This document shows positions 44,698-53,703 of a DNA stretch of 64,000 bases, in pieces. The notes beneath the pieces were generated by a model. It searched no databases, was not told the origin of the DNA, and saw only the letters and a program-made list of their open reading frames with translations. Source of the stretch: Acetobacter aceti NBRC 14818 (GTDB lineage Bacteria; Pseudomonadota; Alphaproteobacteria; Acetobacterales; Acetobacteraceae); contig NZ_AP023410.1 of the NCBI RefSeq assembly GCF_000193495.2, positions 3,371,501 to 3,435,500 of the forward strand, read 5' to 3'. The number at the start of each line of letters is the position of its first letter. Positions within the stretch are counted from its first letter, which is position 1. Made by a program: the position numbers and the translations under genes.

Positions 44698-45816
44698 TCA
44701 GCTTGCAAGGCTGGACGTGCGGTCGGCATTGTCTGTCAGGAGCTGTGCAATGCTGTCATTGCCTACATTGAACACTGCACCGCTCTGGTAATGTGTCGTA
44801 TCGCCAAGAGACACATAGGGGGTCATCGTGATGCCCATATCGGCTGCCTGTGTGCCCGGCAGATGGTATCCTGCGAACGAGGCGGCGCTGAGCAGTTCAC
44901 CGACATTTCCGATTGAGCTGGCATTCCAGTTGCTGACGGCTGCGGCCAGTGGGGCATTGTCCGCCGGATTGCCCAGCATGACGACCTGACCGTAATGATT
45001 GAAATCGCCTGCAGCACCAACGGGCATGGATGTCACGAAAGATGAGCCCGGCATGGTGTCGTTGGCATACTCTCCGACAGGATCGCCATAAGTCACAACG
45101 CTGGCGAAATTTGAACCATCGCCTTTTGCTGTTGTGGAAGAAGGGATACCGGTCGGTTCAAACGCGATGCCGCCGAGACCCGTCTGCTGGGCAACATAGG
45201 AAGCCTCGATCCCGCCCAGCGAGTGACCGGTGACAAAGATGTTGTTGGTGTCGATGCCCTGCTTCTGGGCCATGTCCACGACATAATGCGTGAAGGACAA
45301 GGCATCTTTCTGCGCCTGCGAAACGCTCTGGTTCCAGATCTGGACGTCTGAAAGAAAACCTGTCGCGACAGCTGCCGGATTGGTGATGGCATTGAAGCCG
45401 CCGCCCGTCCCCTGAAACGCGATAATCACCTGATCGTTGTCAGTGACCCAGACCTTGGCTGACATACCGCTGGCTTCATCAATCACGGCCAGTTGCTGAC
45501 CATTAACGAGAAACGGAGACATGCCGTTGGGTGTGCCTGTCAGGGCATATTCAGTATTGGCTGCGTTCAGGAACTGGGAAACTGTAGGGGTCTGGTTGAG
45601 ATTCTGATGGGTAGGAACCGGGATTGCCGTATCGTCATTAAGGAATGTCAGCAGGTTATTTGGGGTCGTGTTGTCGAGGATGTTGCTTGGCAACGCCGCC
45701 AGAGAGCTCCAGATCTGATTGATGCCGGTGTCATTCAGAAAATCATCTGCCGACTGAATGAGACTGGTTTCGATATTACGTCCTATGTTCCAGATGTCGG
45801 CAATCAGATTGCTCAT
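44698..45816 (-). CDS. Lipase-like alpha/beta hydrolase
   Basis: 372 residues. The nucleophile elbow is VTGHSLGG with Ser199; candidate acid and base are Asp in VTYGDPVGEY and His in AGYHLPG. The oxyanion region is VIIAFQGTGGG near 130, as in class 3 lipases. There is no N-terminal Sec signal and no cysteine; Asn/Thr/Ser richness is typical of exported enzymes, so a type I or other leaderless route is possible. No Gly-rich calcium repeats were seen. Substrate unknown. Confidence 0.7.
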   Translation of the reverse strand: MSNLIADIWNIGRNIETSLIQSADDFLNDTGINQIWSSLAALPSNILDNTTPNNLLTFLNDDTAIPVPTHQNLNQTPTVSQFLNAANTEYALTGTPNGMSPFLVNGQQLAVIDEASGMSAKVWVTDNDQVIIAFQGTGGGFNAITNPAAVATGFLSDVQIWNQSVSQAQKDALSFTHYVVDMAQKQGIDTNNIFVTGHSLGGIEASYVAQQTGLGGIAFEPTGIPSSTTAKGDGSNFASVVTYGDPVGEYANDTMPGSSFVTSMPVGAAGDFNHYGQVVMLGNPADNAPLAAAVSNWNASSIGNVGELLSAASFAGYHLPGTQAADMGITMTPYVSLGDTTHYQSGAVFNVGNDSIAQLLTDNADRTSSLAS

Positions 45817-46286
45817 GGTGTCCCCATTGATATTGATAAAAGTTTTGATTCTGAAAGATTAGTTTCCAGTCCGGACGCGCACGAACAGTCCGCAGGTTTA
45901 CGCCTGCAGACACCGGATAAACGACTGATCGGCACTGGAAAGATAAGGAAAAGCCAGAAACAGCTTTCATAAATATCCTGTCTGTAATGGACGTTTTGAA
46001 CCGCAGCACAGAATGGGAAACTGGCTTCTCGTTATTATTTCATCATGCAATCCGGAAGCTTTGGTTCGAAAAAGAAACTTATCTCCATAAAATGTATCAT
46101 ATTTTATTATTTTGTCAGTAAGTAATTTGAAGTATAAAATATGTAATACATTTACATGAAAATGGATTTTTCTATAACGATAATATTACATTTCCTTTGA
46201 GCCGCAGCGTTTGCGCTGTTCCTGGAAAAATCAGGCATGTAATGAAATTTCTTGTGGCTGATAAAAGAATATTTCTGACGTGGAAT
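45817..46286. other. AT-rich intergenic region upstream of the lipase-like gene
   Basis: No recognisable gene. It must hold the lipase-like promoter. A short CAGCG-TTTG-CGCTG hairpin at 46205-46218 lies about 70 bases after the gloB stop and may end that transcript. Confidence 0.4.
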
Positions 46287-47012
46287 TCACGCCAGATCTT
46301 TCTGTCGACGCAGCTTACCCAATTCGGCTGAGGAAGAAGCGCGTAGAAAAGGATTGCATGCCCGTTCCGATCCAAGAGTGGAGGGAACAGTCGGGCGACC
46401 TTCCGCTCTTAAGCGGGAGACTTCCTCTGCACGTTGCTGAAGCGCCTTGTTGTCAGGTGACACGGAAAGGGCGAAGCGCGCATTGGAAGCCGTGTATTCA
46501 TGACCGCAGTACACCAGCGTTTCGTCTGGCAGGGCGTCGAACTCATGCAGGCTGGCATACATCTGTTCCGGCGTGCCTTCGAAAAGACGGCCGCATCCCA
46601 GACTGAACAGGGTGTCGCCACAGAAAAGCGAGGCGGGATCATCAAAATAATAGGCAATATGTCCCAGCGTGTGTCCCGGCGTTTCCAGCACCAGAGCCTG
46701 ACTGTCCCCGAATGCAACCCGATCCCCGGCACGGACGGCCTGATCAAGGGCAGGGAGACGGGCCGCGTCTGCTGCCGCGCCGACAATCCGGGCACCATAC
46801 CGGTCACGCAGCGTTTCAGCACCGCCTGTATGATCCGCATGGTGATGGGTCAGAAAAATGGTGTCCAGCCGTCCACCATGCGCCTCAATGGCCGCCCGGA
46901 CCGGCGCGCTTTCGCCGGGATCGACCACGCCGACCATGCCGGTCTCCGTATCCGTCAGCATCCAGACGTAATTATCGGAAAGAGCCGGAATGGGCAGAAC
47001 GGTAATCGACAT
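46287..47012 (-). CDS. gloB: Hydroxyacylglutathione hydrolase (glyoxalase II)
   Basis: 241 residues. The metallo-beta-lactamase-fold metal motif is THHHADHTGG near 55, with the second-site GHTLGHIAYYF near 113 and the C-terminal CGHEYTASNARFAL near 168. It hydrolyses S-lactoylglutathione in methylglyoxal detoxification. Divergent from the methyltransferase gene with only 28 bases between starts. Confidence 0.93.
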   Translation of the reverse strand: MSITVLPIPALSDNYVWMLTDTETGMVGVVDPGESAPVRAAIEAHGGRLDTIFLTHHHADHTGGAETLRDRYGARIVGAAADAARLPALDQAVRAGDRVAFGDSQALVLETPGHTLGHIAYYFDDPASLFCGDTLFSLGCGRLFEGTPEQMYASLHEFDALPDETLVYCGHEYTASNARFALSVSPDNKALQQRAEEVSRLRAEGRPTVPSTLGSERACNPFLRASSSAELGKLRRQKDLA

Positions 47013-47040
47013 GGCGAAACTCCGGTGGTGCTGCGTCTGG

Positions 47041-47778
47041 ATGACTTATGATACTGTACGCATCATGCTGGATGAAGTTCGTTCTGCTGACGTATTCTAT
47101 GACACATCGGCGGGTGCCGGAGTGGTGCGTCTTCTTGCCCGGCGTCTGACAGCCCGCTGGCCTGATCTTCGGGGACTTAACCTCCTCGGGTTGGGCTATA
47201 CAGCGCCTTTTTTGTCGGAATGGCGCGATCAGTCGGCGTTGACGGTAGCCGCTCATCTCGGAACGGTTCCCGACACGATGCTGCACCGTCATGAGGCTGA
47301 TTGCGTTGTCAGTTGCAGTCATTTGCCTTTTCCCGATCTGTCATTTGACCGGATCCTTATGGTGCACGCGCTGGAAACCGCACCGTCAGGACGCGAGCTT
47401 CTGCGTTCAGTGTGGAAAGTCCTGCGTGATAACGGGAAACTCATTCTCATAGTCCCCAACCGGCGCGGTCTGTGGGCGCTGAGCGATACGACGCCGTATG
47501 GGCAGGGAACGCCTTACTCCCAGCGTCAGGTGCGTCGGCTATTGCAGGAAGGCATGTTCCACGTCGAGACATGCGAAACGGCCCTTTATCCGCCGCTGTT
47601 TCCCCTTCTGCGTAGTCCGCGTCTCAGCACGGCCATTGAACGGGCCGGAGAGACGGTCTTGCCTGCCTGTGGCGGTGTGGTCATTCTTGAGGCGGTTAAA
47701 AATCTGTGGGGAGGCGTTCCGCTGACTGTAGGAAAACGAACGTTCAGTCTGAGGCGTCGTCTGGTGGAAGCTGAATGA
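47041..47778 (+). CDS. SAM-dependent methyltransferase (class I)
   Basis: About 245 residues. Motif I is weak (LNLLGLGYTAPF near 45), followed by CSHLPFPDLSFDRILMVHALE, typical of UbiE/type-11 methyltransferases. The C-terminal half is Arg-rich. The ATG at 47041 is chosen; later in-frame Met codons (47065) are possible. The stop overlaps the next gene by 4 bases (ATGA), which suggests they work together. Substrate unknown. Confidence 0.75.
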   Translation: MTYDTVRIMLDEVRSADVFYDTSAGAGVVRLLARRLTARWPDLRGLNLLGLGYTAPFLSEWRDQSALTVAAHLGTVPDTMLHRHEADCVVSCSHLPFPDLSFDRILMVHALETAPSGRELLRSVWKVLRDNGKLILIVPNRRGLWALSDTTPYGQGTPYSQRQVRRLLQEGMFHVETCETALYPPLFPLLRSPRLSTAIERAGETVLPACGGVVILEAVKNLWGGVPLTVGKRTFSLRRRLVEAE

Positions 47779-48287
47779 CGGAAACTGTTCTTGATCGGAT
47801 CAGCAGGCTGGATATGGCTCTGCTCAAGGCCTCCAGCGCCACGATTGCTCTGGAGATATGGTGTGAAGAAAACGGTCTGGGCGCACCGCCTGTCCGGTTG
47901 AGGGTGCAGGTTGAGCAAAAAGATGAGGCTCCACTTCCTGTCATCGCTGCGGGTATTTTCAAGGCGAATGAACCTCTGCGCTACCGGCATGTCACCATGT
48001 TCTGCGGAGATCTGGCTGTGGCGCATGCTGGAAACTGGTATTCCCCGGAAAGGCTGACCCCGGAAATGACCCGGAAACTGGATACGACAACAGTGCCGTT
48101 CGGGCGTGTCGTGGGGCCTTTTTCCATCAGCCGCGAAACGCTCGAAAACATTCGCCTGTGGAATGAAAACACCTTGCCGCCGCCATCCGCTTCCGTGATT
48201 CGCAATACGGCGATTGTAAAACGGGCGGACTGCACACCTGTGAGTGTGGTGGAAGAAACATTCACGGGCGTGCTGCTGAATTTCTGA
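47775..48287 (+). CDS. Chorismate-lyase-like protein (UbiC fold)
   Basis: 170 residues. The pattern LRYRHVTMFCGDLAVAHAGN, then SPERLTP and VPFGRVVGPF, and a C-terminal glutamate in VEETFTGVLLNF, follows E. coli UbiC in order (ligand Arg, pxGR, and terminal E-xF). If active it would release 4-hydroxybenzoate for ubiquinone. Overlap with the methyltransferase supports a shared pathway. Overall identity to UbiC is low, so this is a fold-level call. Confidence 0.5.
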   Translation: MTETVLDRISRLDMALLKASSATIALEIWCEENGLGAPPVRLRVQVEQKDEAPLPVIAAGIFKANEPLRYRHVTMFCGDLAVAHAGNWYSPERLTPEMTRKLDTTTVPFGRVVGPFSISRETLENIRLWNENTLPPPSASVIRNTAIVKRADCTPVSVVEETFTGVLLNF

Positions 48288-48315
48288 AATCACTGAAGGT
48301 GGGCCGATGGCCTGC

Positions 48316-48918
48316 TCAGGTCGCATCCACCGTATGCCGGAACGCCTTGACCGGACCGATGCAGGCCAGCAGGAACTTGCCATACTCCCGCAACAGCAAA
48401 TTCCATGTGCCGCGTGTGAAAGGACGCTTCATGGCAGGGGGCTGCACAGTATAGGGACTGAGACGAACGCCGGGCAGCATCCGTCCAATTTCCACTTCTG
48501 CCCGCCACATATGATAGCCGGCAGTGACAATGATCAGGCTGTGCAGCTTGTTCGCCTTCACCCAGTGCTTCGTTTCCGTGGCGTTGCCAGCTGTAGAAGT
48601 AGCTTCGCGACCGAGAGTGATCCGCTCGCTCAGTCCCGCGGGAAGATCGGGTGCCAGTTCCTGCAACGTGACCTTGGGGTCGACACCTGAGACGAGCAGC
48701 AGGCGGCCCCGGCCTTGTTTCAGCAGCGAAAGAGATGTTTCCACCCGTCCGTTGCCGCCGGTCAGGGCGACGATTCCGTCTGAAATAGGTGGCAGGTCGG
48801 GGGCACGCAGGGCGCTGCGGAGAAAGAGCCCAAAGCCGATAACAAACAACGAGATGCAAGCTGTGAGGAACAGACCCACTGCACGCCACCAGCCCCATTT
48901 GGCCTGCCTTGTTTTCAT
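48316..48918 (-). CDS. YdcF/ElyC-family (DUF218) envelope protein
   Basis: 200 residues. An N-terminal membrane anchor (GWWRAVGLFLTACISLFVIGFGLFL) is followed by the DUF218 domain: GIVALTGGNGRVETSLSLLKQG, RITLGREATSTAGNATE and LIIVTAGYHMWRA. ATG at 48918 overlaps the ftsX stop by 4 bases, which decides the start. DUF218 proteins (SanA, ElyC) affect the cell envelope. Third gene of ftsE-ftsX-ydcF. Confidence 0.8.
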   Translation of the reverse strand: MKTRQAKWGWWRAVGLFLTACISLFVIGFGLFLRSALRAPDLPPISDGIVALTGGNGRVETSLSLLKQGRGRLLLVSGVDPKVTLQELAPDLPAGLSERITLGREATSTAGNATETKHWVKANKLHSLIIVTAGYHMWRAEVEIGRMLPGVRLSPYTVQPPAMKRPFTRGTWNLLLREYGKFLLACIGPVKAFRHTVDAT

Positions 48919-49877
48919 GGAAGTCGTCGCAGCCATACCCGCACGATGACCTGCGCCGTGATCCACCCAATCAGCGTGACGACAAAAGGAATGCAGCCCA
49001 GTCCGATCATAAGGGACTGTGGCGCGGCTCCATGCCAGAAGGCCAGCAGAGAGTCTTTCAGGATGGGAAACCAGTTCTCCCCACTTTGCGTGGTGGTCGA
49101 AACGGCTCCCGAAAAAGGCGCCATGAGGTGGCTAAGGATGGCGATCGGGGGGAGGGAGACCAGCGTTCCGGCCAGACCGCCCAGAAAAGACAGGCCAGCC
49201 ACGCGGGAGGCGAAACGTCGGGCGACGTAGCCGTCGGATGCGCCCAACTCGTGGAGAATGGTCACGCTTTCACGCCGCGAGCCCAGCCCCAGACGGGTCG
49301 CCATTCCAATGACCGCTGCGCCGATCGTGCCGACAAGCGCTATAGCCAGCCCGGCGCAGAACAACAGGCTGCGGGCGACGGTGTGAAGCTGGGAGCGCCA
49401 GTCATCGTTCTTCTCAATGAGCGTGCCTGGCGCGATGGTGGTGAGGGTCGACACAAGATCGTCTGACAAGATGCCGCCTGAAGTAAGATCGACCTCAATC
49501 ACGGCTGGCAGAGGAAGCGCCGCCGTTCCTGTATTGCCAAGCCAGGGTTTCAGGAGAGCATCGAGTTCCTGCTCATCCAGTCTGTGCAGTTGCACGATAT
49601 CCGGCGCTGTTTTCAGTGTACCGAGCACCGCTTCAATGCGAGAACCACCTGTGGTGTGACTGTCTGTCACCGGTGCCTTGTCCGGATCAGGCACCTGCAC
49701 GGTGATCAGATTGGCAGCTCCTCTCGCCCATCGTTCGGACAGGCTCTGGGCGCCGACGGCAGCTGTGAAGGTCAGCGCGATGAGCAGACTCATGGCGGCG
49801 ACCATGGTGAGCAGGCTACGGTCGGGGAGCGCCCGGGACAGCGCAAGGCCGTCACGGACCCGTTTGTGCTTATTCAT
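48915..49877 (-). CDS. ftsX: Cell division ABC-type protein FtsX
   Basis: 320 residues. N-terminal membrane segment at 28-48, large periplasmic domain, then three more membrane segments (around 170-190, 225-245, 285-310). VTILHELGASDGYVARRF is the typical cytoplasmic loop before TM3. With FtsE it transmits signals for septal wall hydrolysis. Its start overlaps the ftsE stop by 8 bases. Confidence 0.88.
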   Translation of the reverse strand: MNKHKRVRDGLALSRALPDRSLLTMVAAMSLLIALTFTAAVGAQSLSERWARGAANLITVQVPDPDKAPVTDSHTTGGSRIEAVLGTLKTAPDIVQLHRLDEQELDALLKPWLGNTGTAALPLPAVIEVDLTSGGILSDDLVSTLTTIAPGTLIEKNDDWRSQLHTVARSLLFCAGLAIALVGTIGAAVIGMATRLGLGSRRESVTILHELGASDGYVARRFASRVAGLSFLGGLAGTLVSLPPIAILSHLMAPFSGAVSTTTQSGENWFPILKDSLLAFWHGAAPQSLMIGLGCIPFVVTLIGWITAQVIVRVWLRRLP

Positions 49878-50553
49878 CGGAGAACAACCGCCCCTGCCTG
49901 AGTTGCAGCGCAGGTGCGGGAAAGCGCTGGACGAGCGTATCGTTATGCGTTGCGACGATGACGGTGGTTCCCAGATCCGACAGTTCTCTCAGCATGCCGA
50001 TAACACGTGCCGCCTGACTGTCCTCCAGGGCATTCGTCGGTTCATCCGCCAGCAGAAGGCTTGGACGCATGATCACGGCGCGGGCAATGGCCGTCCGCTG
50101 CTGCTCGCCGCCCGAGAGTTCGACAGGGCGCGCTTTCTTGCGTTCAACAAGTCCCAGCCAGTCCAGCAGAGCATCCACTTCCTGTGCGATTTCACCTTCC
50201 ATGCGCTTCTGCAGCCGCAGGGGCAGGGCGATGTTATCGGCGACGGAAAGGGTTGGCATCAGGCGGAAATCCTGATGGATCATTCCGATTCGCTGTCTCA
50301 GGCGGGCGAGGGTGGAACGTTTGCTGCGCGATCCGATTTCGGTGCCAAGAATTTCCATGTCGCCTGAGCGGGGCAGCGCCTCCATATGCAGAAGACGCAG
50401 CAGCGTTGACTTGCCTGCGCCGGAAGGGCCGAGCAGCCAGCGGAAGCCGCCCTGCGGAATCGCAAGGCTGATATTTCTGAGTGTGGCCTGACCTTCATGC
50501 GGCAGAGTGCCGTGATGCCAGGAGACGTCACGGAGCCGGATCATGCAAGGCAT
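49870..50553 (-). CDS. ftsE: Cell division ATP-binding protein FtsE
   Basis: 227 residues. Walker [10 protein letters not shown] near 43, FtsE-type Q-loop [16 protein letters not shown], signature [15 protein letters not shown], Walker [14 protein letters not shown] second ATG three codons in is an alternative start. The promoter must be shared with the divergent zinc-ribbon gene, 213 bases away. Confidence 0.9.
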   Translation of the reverse strand: MPCMIRLRDVSWHHGTLPHEGQATLRNISLAIPQGGFRWLLGPSGAGKSTLLRLLHMEALPRSGDMEILGTEIGSRSKRSTLARLRQRIGMIHQDFRLMPTLSVADNIALPLRLQKRMEGEIAQEVDALLDWLGLVERKKARPVELSGGEQQRTAIARAVIMRPSLLLADEPTNALEDSQAARVIGMLRELSDLGTTVIVATHNDTLVQRFPAPALQLRQGRLFSDE

Positions 50554-50766
50554 ACTCCCTGAAGAATGAGATCAGTCATGAGAAACACGCGATAGCATAA
50601 CGTGTTGCCGGAGAAACTGTCGATTTTCACCTGAGGGCTTTTCTTCCTCTTTCACCGTTGTCGGATCATGTTTAGAAATTGGGAACCGATTACAAGGCAT
50701 ACTGTTTAACGAGGATTGTGCGTGTCTGCGGCCAGAGCGATTGCGCAGCACGAGAGAGGAACCCGG

Positions 50767-52671
50767 ATGCTGATTGTCTGCCCGTCCTGTGGCATCAAAT
50801 ATAATGTGCCTGTGTCTTACCTGATGAAGGACAGGACATTGAAATGTGCAGGATGCGGCGCCAGCTGGTTTGTCAAGGCAGTCCCGCCATCCGCTGCTGA
50901 AACCGCAGATCCGCCATCTGTTGTTCCAGCGCTGCCCCCGGTGCAGAAGCCGGTCGTTCCTCAGCCGGACGAACAGGTGGCGACGTCTGTGCCTGCGGAA
51001 CCAGCCAAGCCGGCTCTTCCCGATACTGCCGCGGTGTCAGAGGAAACTCCGGCTTCATCTGCGGCCTCGGAACAGCCGAAAGCACCTGAAGAGACAGTTT
51101 CTCAGCCGGATCATCAGTTCGTCGCAGCGGCCTCCGAACCAACTGAAGCTCAGGCAGAAGCGCCGGCCACCAGTGTGGCTCCTGAGGCTCATCCTGCCCC
51201 ATCAGTTGCTGAATCACAGTCTCAGAAACCGGAAGCGCCACTGCCCGATGAACACTCTGCAGCCAGGCAGGTTGAGCCGGTAAAAGCTCAGGAAGAGCAG
51301 ACTGCCACGCCACCAGCCACTGCAGCTGAGACGGTGGAAGCTGAACCGTCGCCTGTTGCCGGGGAAAACTCGACATCGGTTCCTCGCGAAGAACCGCTTC
51401 AATCCGAACCGCCCGTTCAGAATGAAGAGCAGGAAATCCGTCAGGAACAGGCCGCTGAGCCAGCAGAGGTCCCTGAGCCTGTTGCAGCAGTGCCGGATGT
51501 CCCGGCGGCCGAAGAAGCAGGCCAGCCTGATCGGACGGAAGAGCAGAAGTCAGACAGTGAGTCGCACAGCGAAGCGCCGCCAGCCGAAGTGCAGGAGCCT
51601 GTTGCGCCACAGCCCGCTGTCGAGCCGGACGAGGAGAAATTTTCCACTCTTTCTGAATCGCCGACTAACCAGCATTTCTCTACGCGCATCACGCCCCTTC
51701 AGGACAAGACACATTCAAATTCCCAAGGCTCTGAAGCCTCGGAAGACGGATACGAAAAGCCCTTCAGTTTTCTCGATCTCCCTATTGAGTCTTCCCCGGT
51801 AGCACCGCGGCTTGCTGAACCGGCTGCGCCAGAGAAGAAAGTCGTTTATCGCAGTATCTGGGATGATGAGCCTGAATCATCGGCGTCGCAGCCGACCGGT
51901 TTTGGGACCAAGCCGGAGGAAGATCCTCATGAATGGCGGGAAAAGGATCTCGACGAACATTTCAGTGTGGAGAATACTCGTTTCGCCGGTACGGGTTATC
52001 AGGATGAAAACCTGGTTGAGAGCTCCGACAATCGGGATCACCTGAAAGACATCTCCGGGCAGCCGCATGCAGAGCATGAAGCCGAAGCGTTCCGGGATCA
52101 TGTGGAAAAGAGTGACGAACAGTCAGCTGATGACCTGCCGTCACCAGTGCCGCAGGATGGTGCGTTCGATGACGTCATCACGCGTCTGCGGGCTGCCAGA
52201 AATAATCCTGGCGGACAGGAAAGCGCCCAACCTCACATTTCGGAAGATACGGAACAGACGACGGCTGCTCCCTGGGTGCCGGTGTGGGATCGTGTCTCTG
52301 AATCAGATGAAGGAGCAACACCTGCTTCTGCTGAGGAACATCATGAAGCGGTCTGGGATCATGCTGAGGCAGCAGAAGAGAAAGCGCCCTCCGAGCATGT
52401 TGAAACAGTAGAAGAGGCCAAGACAGAGGAAGAACCTGCCGCTGCTCCGCGGTATGTCACGCCGGCGATTGATATATCCAGCCGCCTGAGAAGTGATGTT
52501 CTCAAGCGTGTCGAACATGCTGACGATGGGCCTGGTTCTTTTCTTGAGAGCCCCGCTTTCTGGCGCAAGGCATGGATTGCCAGTGGCGTAGGAGCCGTTG
52601 TTGTGCTGGCCGCATGCACGCACTGGTTCGGGGCATTGCGTCACCTCTGGCCAGCGCTGAATCTGCTCTGA
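50767..52671 (+). CDS. Large zinc-ribbon membrane protein (MJ0042-type finger, acidic Pro/Glu/Ala-rich)
   Basis: 634 residues. Residues 1-38 form an MJ0042-type zinc ribbon, CPSCGIKYNVP...LKCAGCGASW (two CxxC knuckles). Residues 45 to about 560 are a long, low-complexity acidic region rich in Glu, Pro, Ala and Gln. A single C-terminal membrane segment (IASGVGAVVVLAACTHWFGAL) ends the protein. The ATG at 50767 has AGAGAGGA upstream. Such proteins follow ftsE-ftsX in alphaproteobacteria and may be envelope or regulatory linkers; function unknown. The low-complexity part yields a strong false ORF on the opposite strand. Confidence 0.75.
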   Translation: MLIVCPSCGIKYNVPVSYLMKDRTLKCAGCGASWFVKAVPPSAAETADPPSVVPALPPVQKPVVPQPDEQVATSVPAEPAKPALPDTAAVSEETPASSAASEQPKAPEETVSQPDHQFVAAASEPTEAQAEAPATSVAPEAHPAPSVAESQSQKPEAPLPDEHSAARQVEPVKAQEEQTATPPATAAETVEAEPSPVAGENSTSVPREEPLQSEPPVQNEEQEIRQEQAAEPAEVPEPVAAVPDVPAAEEAGQPDRTEEQKSDSESHSEAPPAEVQEPVAPQPAVEPDEEKFSTLSESPTNQHFSTRITPLQDKTHSNSQGSEASEDGYEKPFSFLDLPIESSPVAPRLAEPAAPEKKVVYRSIWDDEPESSASQPTGFGTKPEEDPHEWREKDLDEHFSVENTRFAGTGYQDENLVESSDNRDHLKDISGQPHAEHEAEAFRDHVEKSDEQSADDLPSPVPQDGAFDDVITRLRAARNNPGGQESAQPHISEDTEQTTAAPWVPVWDRVSESDEGATPASAEEHHEAVWDHAEAAEEKAPSEHVETVEEAKTEEEPAAAPRYVTPAIDISSRLRSDVLKRVEHADDGPGSFLESPAFWRKAWIASGVGAVVVLAACTHWFGALRHLWPALNLL

Positions 52672-52675
52672 AATT

Positions 52676-52716
52676 AAAGAGAAAAGGCTCTCTGGTCAGG
52701 AGAGCCTTTTCTCTTT
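52676..52716 (+). terminator. Strong intrinsic terminator after the zinc-ribbon gene
   Basis: AAAGAGAAAAGGCTCTC and its complement surround a TGGTCAG loop; the second arm ends in TTTTCTCTTT. It may also serve the convergent gene at 52775. Confidence 0.85.
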
Positions 52717-52774
52717 GGCGGCAGGTTTTGCCCTGTCGTGTTTCTGCCTGTCGGTGAAACGTCAGATAAAGATT

Positions 52775-53182
52775 TTACATGGAGCGGGCGGCAATGGCGG
52801 ACAGGGTCGCGCCAAAAGCGGCAACCGCCATAAGCAGGATGCCGTCAAAGATCAGGCCTGACGGGGTCAGGAGATGTGACCCCATCATGACTTCATGCGG
52901 AATAGCCTCTGAGACGTGCGACATCACGTCATGAGCCTGTGCATCGACATGGCTCGCGCTTGAGGACACGGCGTTTACGACGTGCGGCAGAGCGGCCCAG
53001 CCGACACCGGCGATCAGGAGCAGGGGAGCCAGCAGTTCAGCGATTTGCTGCGCCATGTAGAACAGAAAATACAGGACAGACCAGATTCCCAGTCTGAGGA
53101 TGGACGACAAGCCATTCGAGCTTCCGTTCTGACGTCCCGCCGAGGCGCGGGAAGGGGAATAACGGTCGTCACTGAAGCTCAT
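52775..53182 (-). CDS. Hypothetical membrane protein
   Basis: 135 residues: a 30-residue Ser/Arg-rich cytoplasmic start, a long hydrophobic segment (LGIWSVLYFLFYMAQQIAELLAPLLLIAGVGWAAL), a His/Asp/Ser-rich loop, and a second membrane segment near the end (IFDGILLMAVAAFGATLSAIA). No family recognised. The region 53183-53338 upstream holds nothing clear. Confidence 0.6.
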   Translation of the reverse strand: MSFSDDRYSPSRASAGRQNGSSNGLSSILRLGIWSVLYFLFYMAQQIAELLAPLLLIAGVGWAALPHVVNAVSSSASHVDAQAHDVMSHVSEAIPHEVMMGSHLLTPSGLIFDGILLMAVAAFGATLSAIAARSM

Positions 53183-53338
53183 GCGTTACGGTCTCTCTCT
53201 GTTGTCCGGCAGAAGACCGGCAACGATCTTCGCGTCTCTATACCAGACCGGCTGCCCGCAGAACATGCTGAGGGATGGTCCTCCGGCGTGGCAAAAAGCC
53301 CTCAGGCCATGCCATGCCGGAAGCCCTTCTGCAATTTA

Positions 53339-53602
53339 TTATTTGAGATAGACCTGCCCATAGGAGGCTGCACCCAGTCCGGGGCAGCTGCATGGCGCGC
53401 CAACTGGTGAGGCCAGCGGAAGCTGACAGGTATAGAGACCGGCCTTGCACGTGCCGCCGAGCGGCGTGCCGGGGGGATAGGTGCCCGGTGCGATGGGCGT
53501 TCCTGCCTGACCAGTGCAGGCGGCCAGCGCAGCAGCGGTGAGGCTGAGCAGCAGAGCCCGTGAACCACGGCGTTTTACAGACTGGAAAACAGACATATCC
53601 AT
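53339..53602 (-). CDS. Small secreted lipoprotein
   Basis: 87 residues from the ATG at 53602 (GAGGAGAG upstream). Lipoprotein signal LLLSLTAAALAAC, lipobox LAAC. The mature part is Pro/Gly-rich with six further Cys residues, two in a CSC arrangement, and ends QVYLK. No named family; the type is common in acetic acid bacteria. Confidence 0.55.
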   Translation of the reverse strand: MDMSVFQSVKRRGSRALLLSLTAAALAACTGQAGTPIAPGTYPPGTPLGGTCKAGLYTCQLPLASPVGAPCSCPGLGAASYGQVYLK

Positions 53603-53703
53603 CGGGATACTCTCCTCAGGGATCAAAAGGTTAAGGTCAGATTAGCCGGATTTCTCAGGGAAGTCAGTAAAAGCAAAGCGTTGTTTGTCCGGGAGACATA
53701 ACA

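Noticed and set aside
50873..51610. 245-codon minus-strand frame within the zinc-ribbon gene
   Set aside because: Product of the low-complexity Glu/Pro/Ala codons on the other strand.
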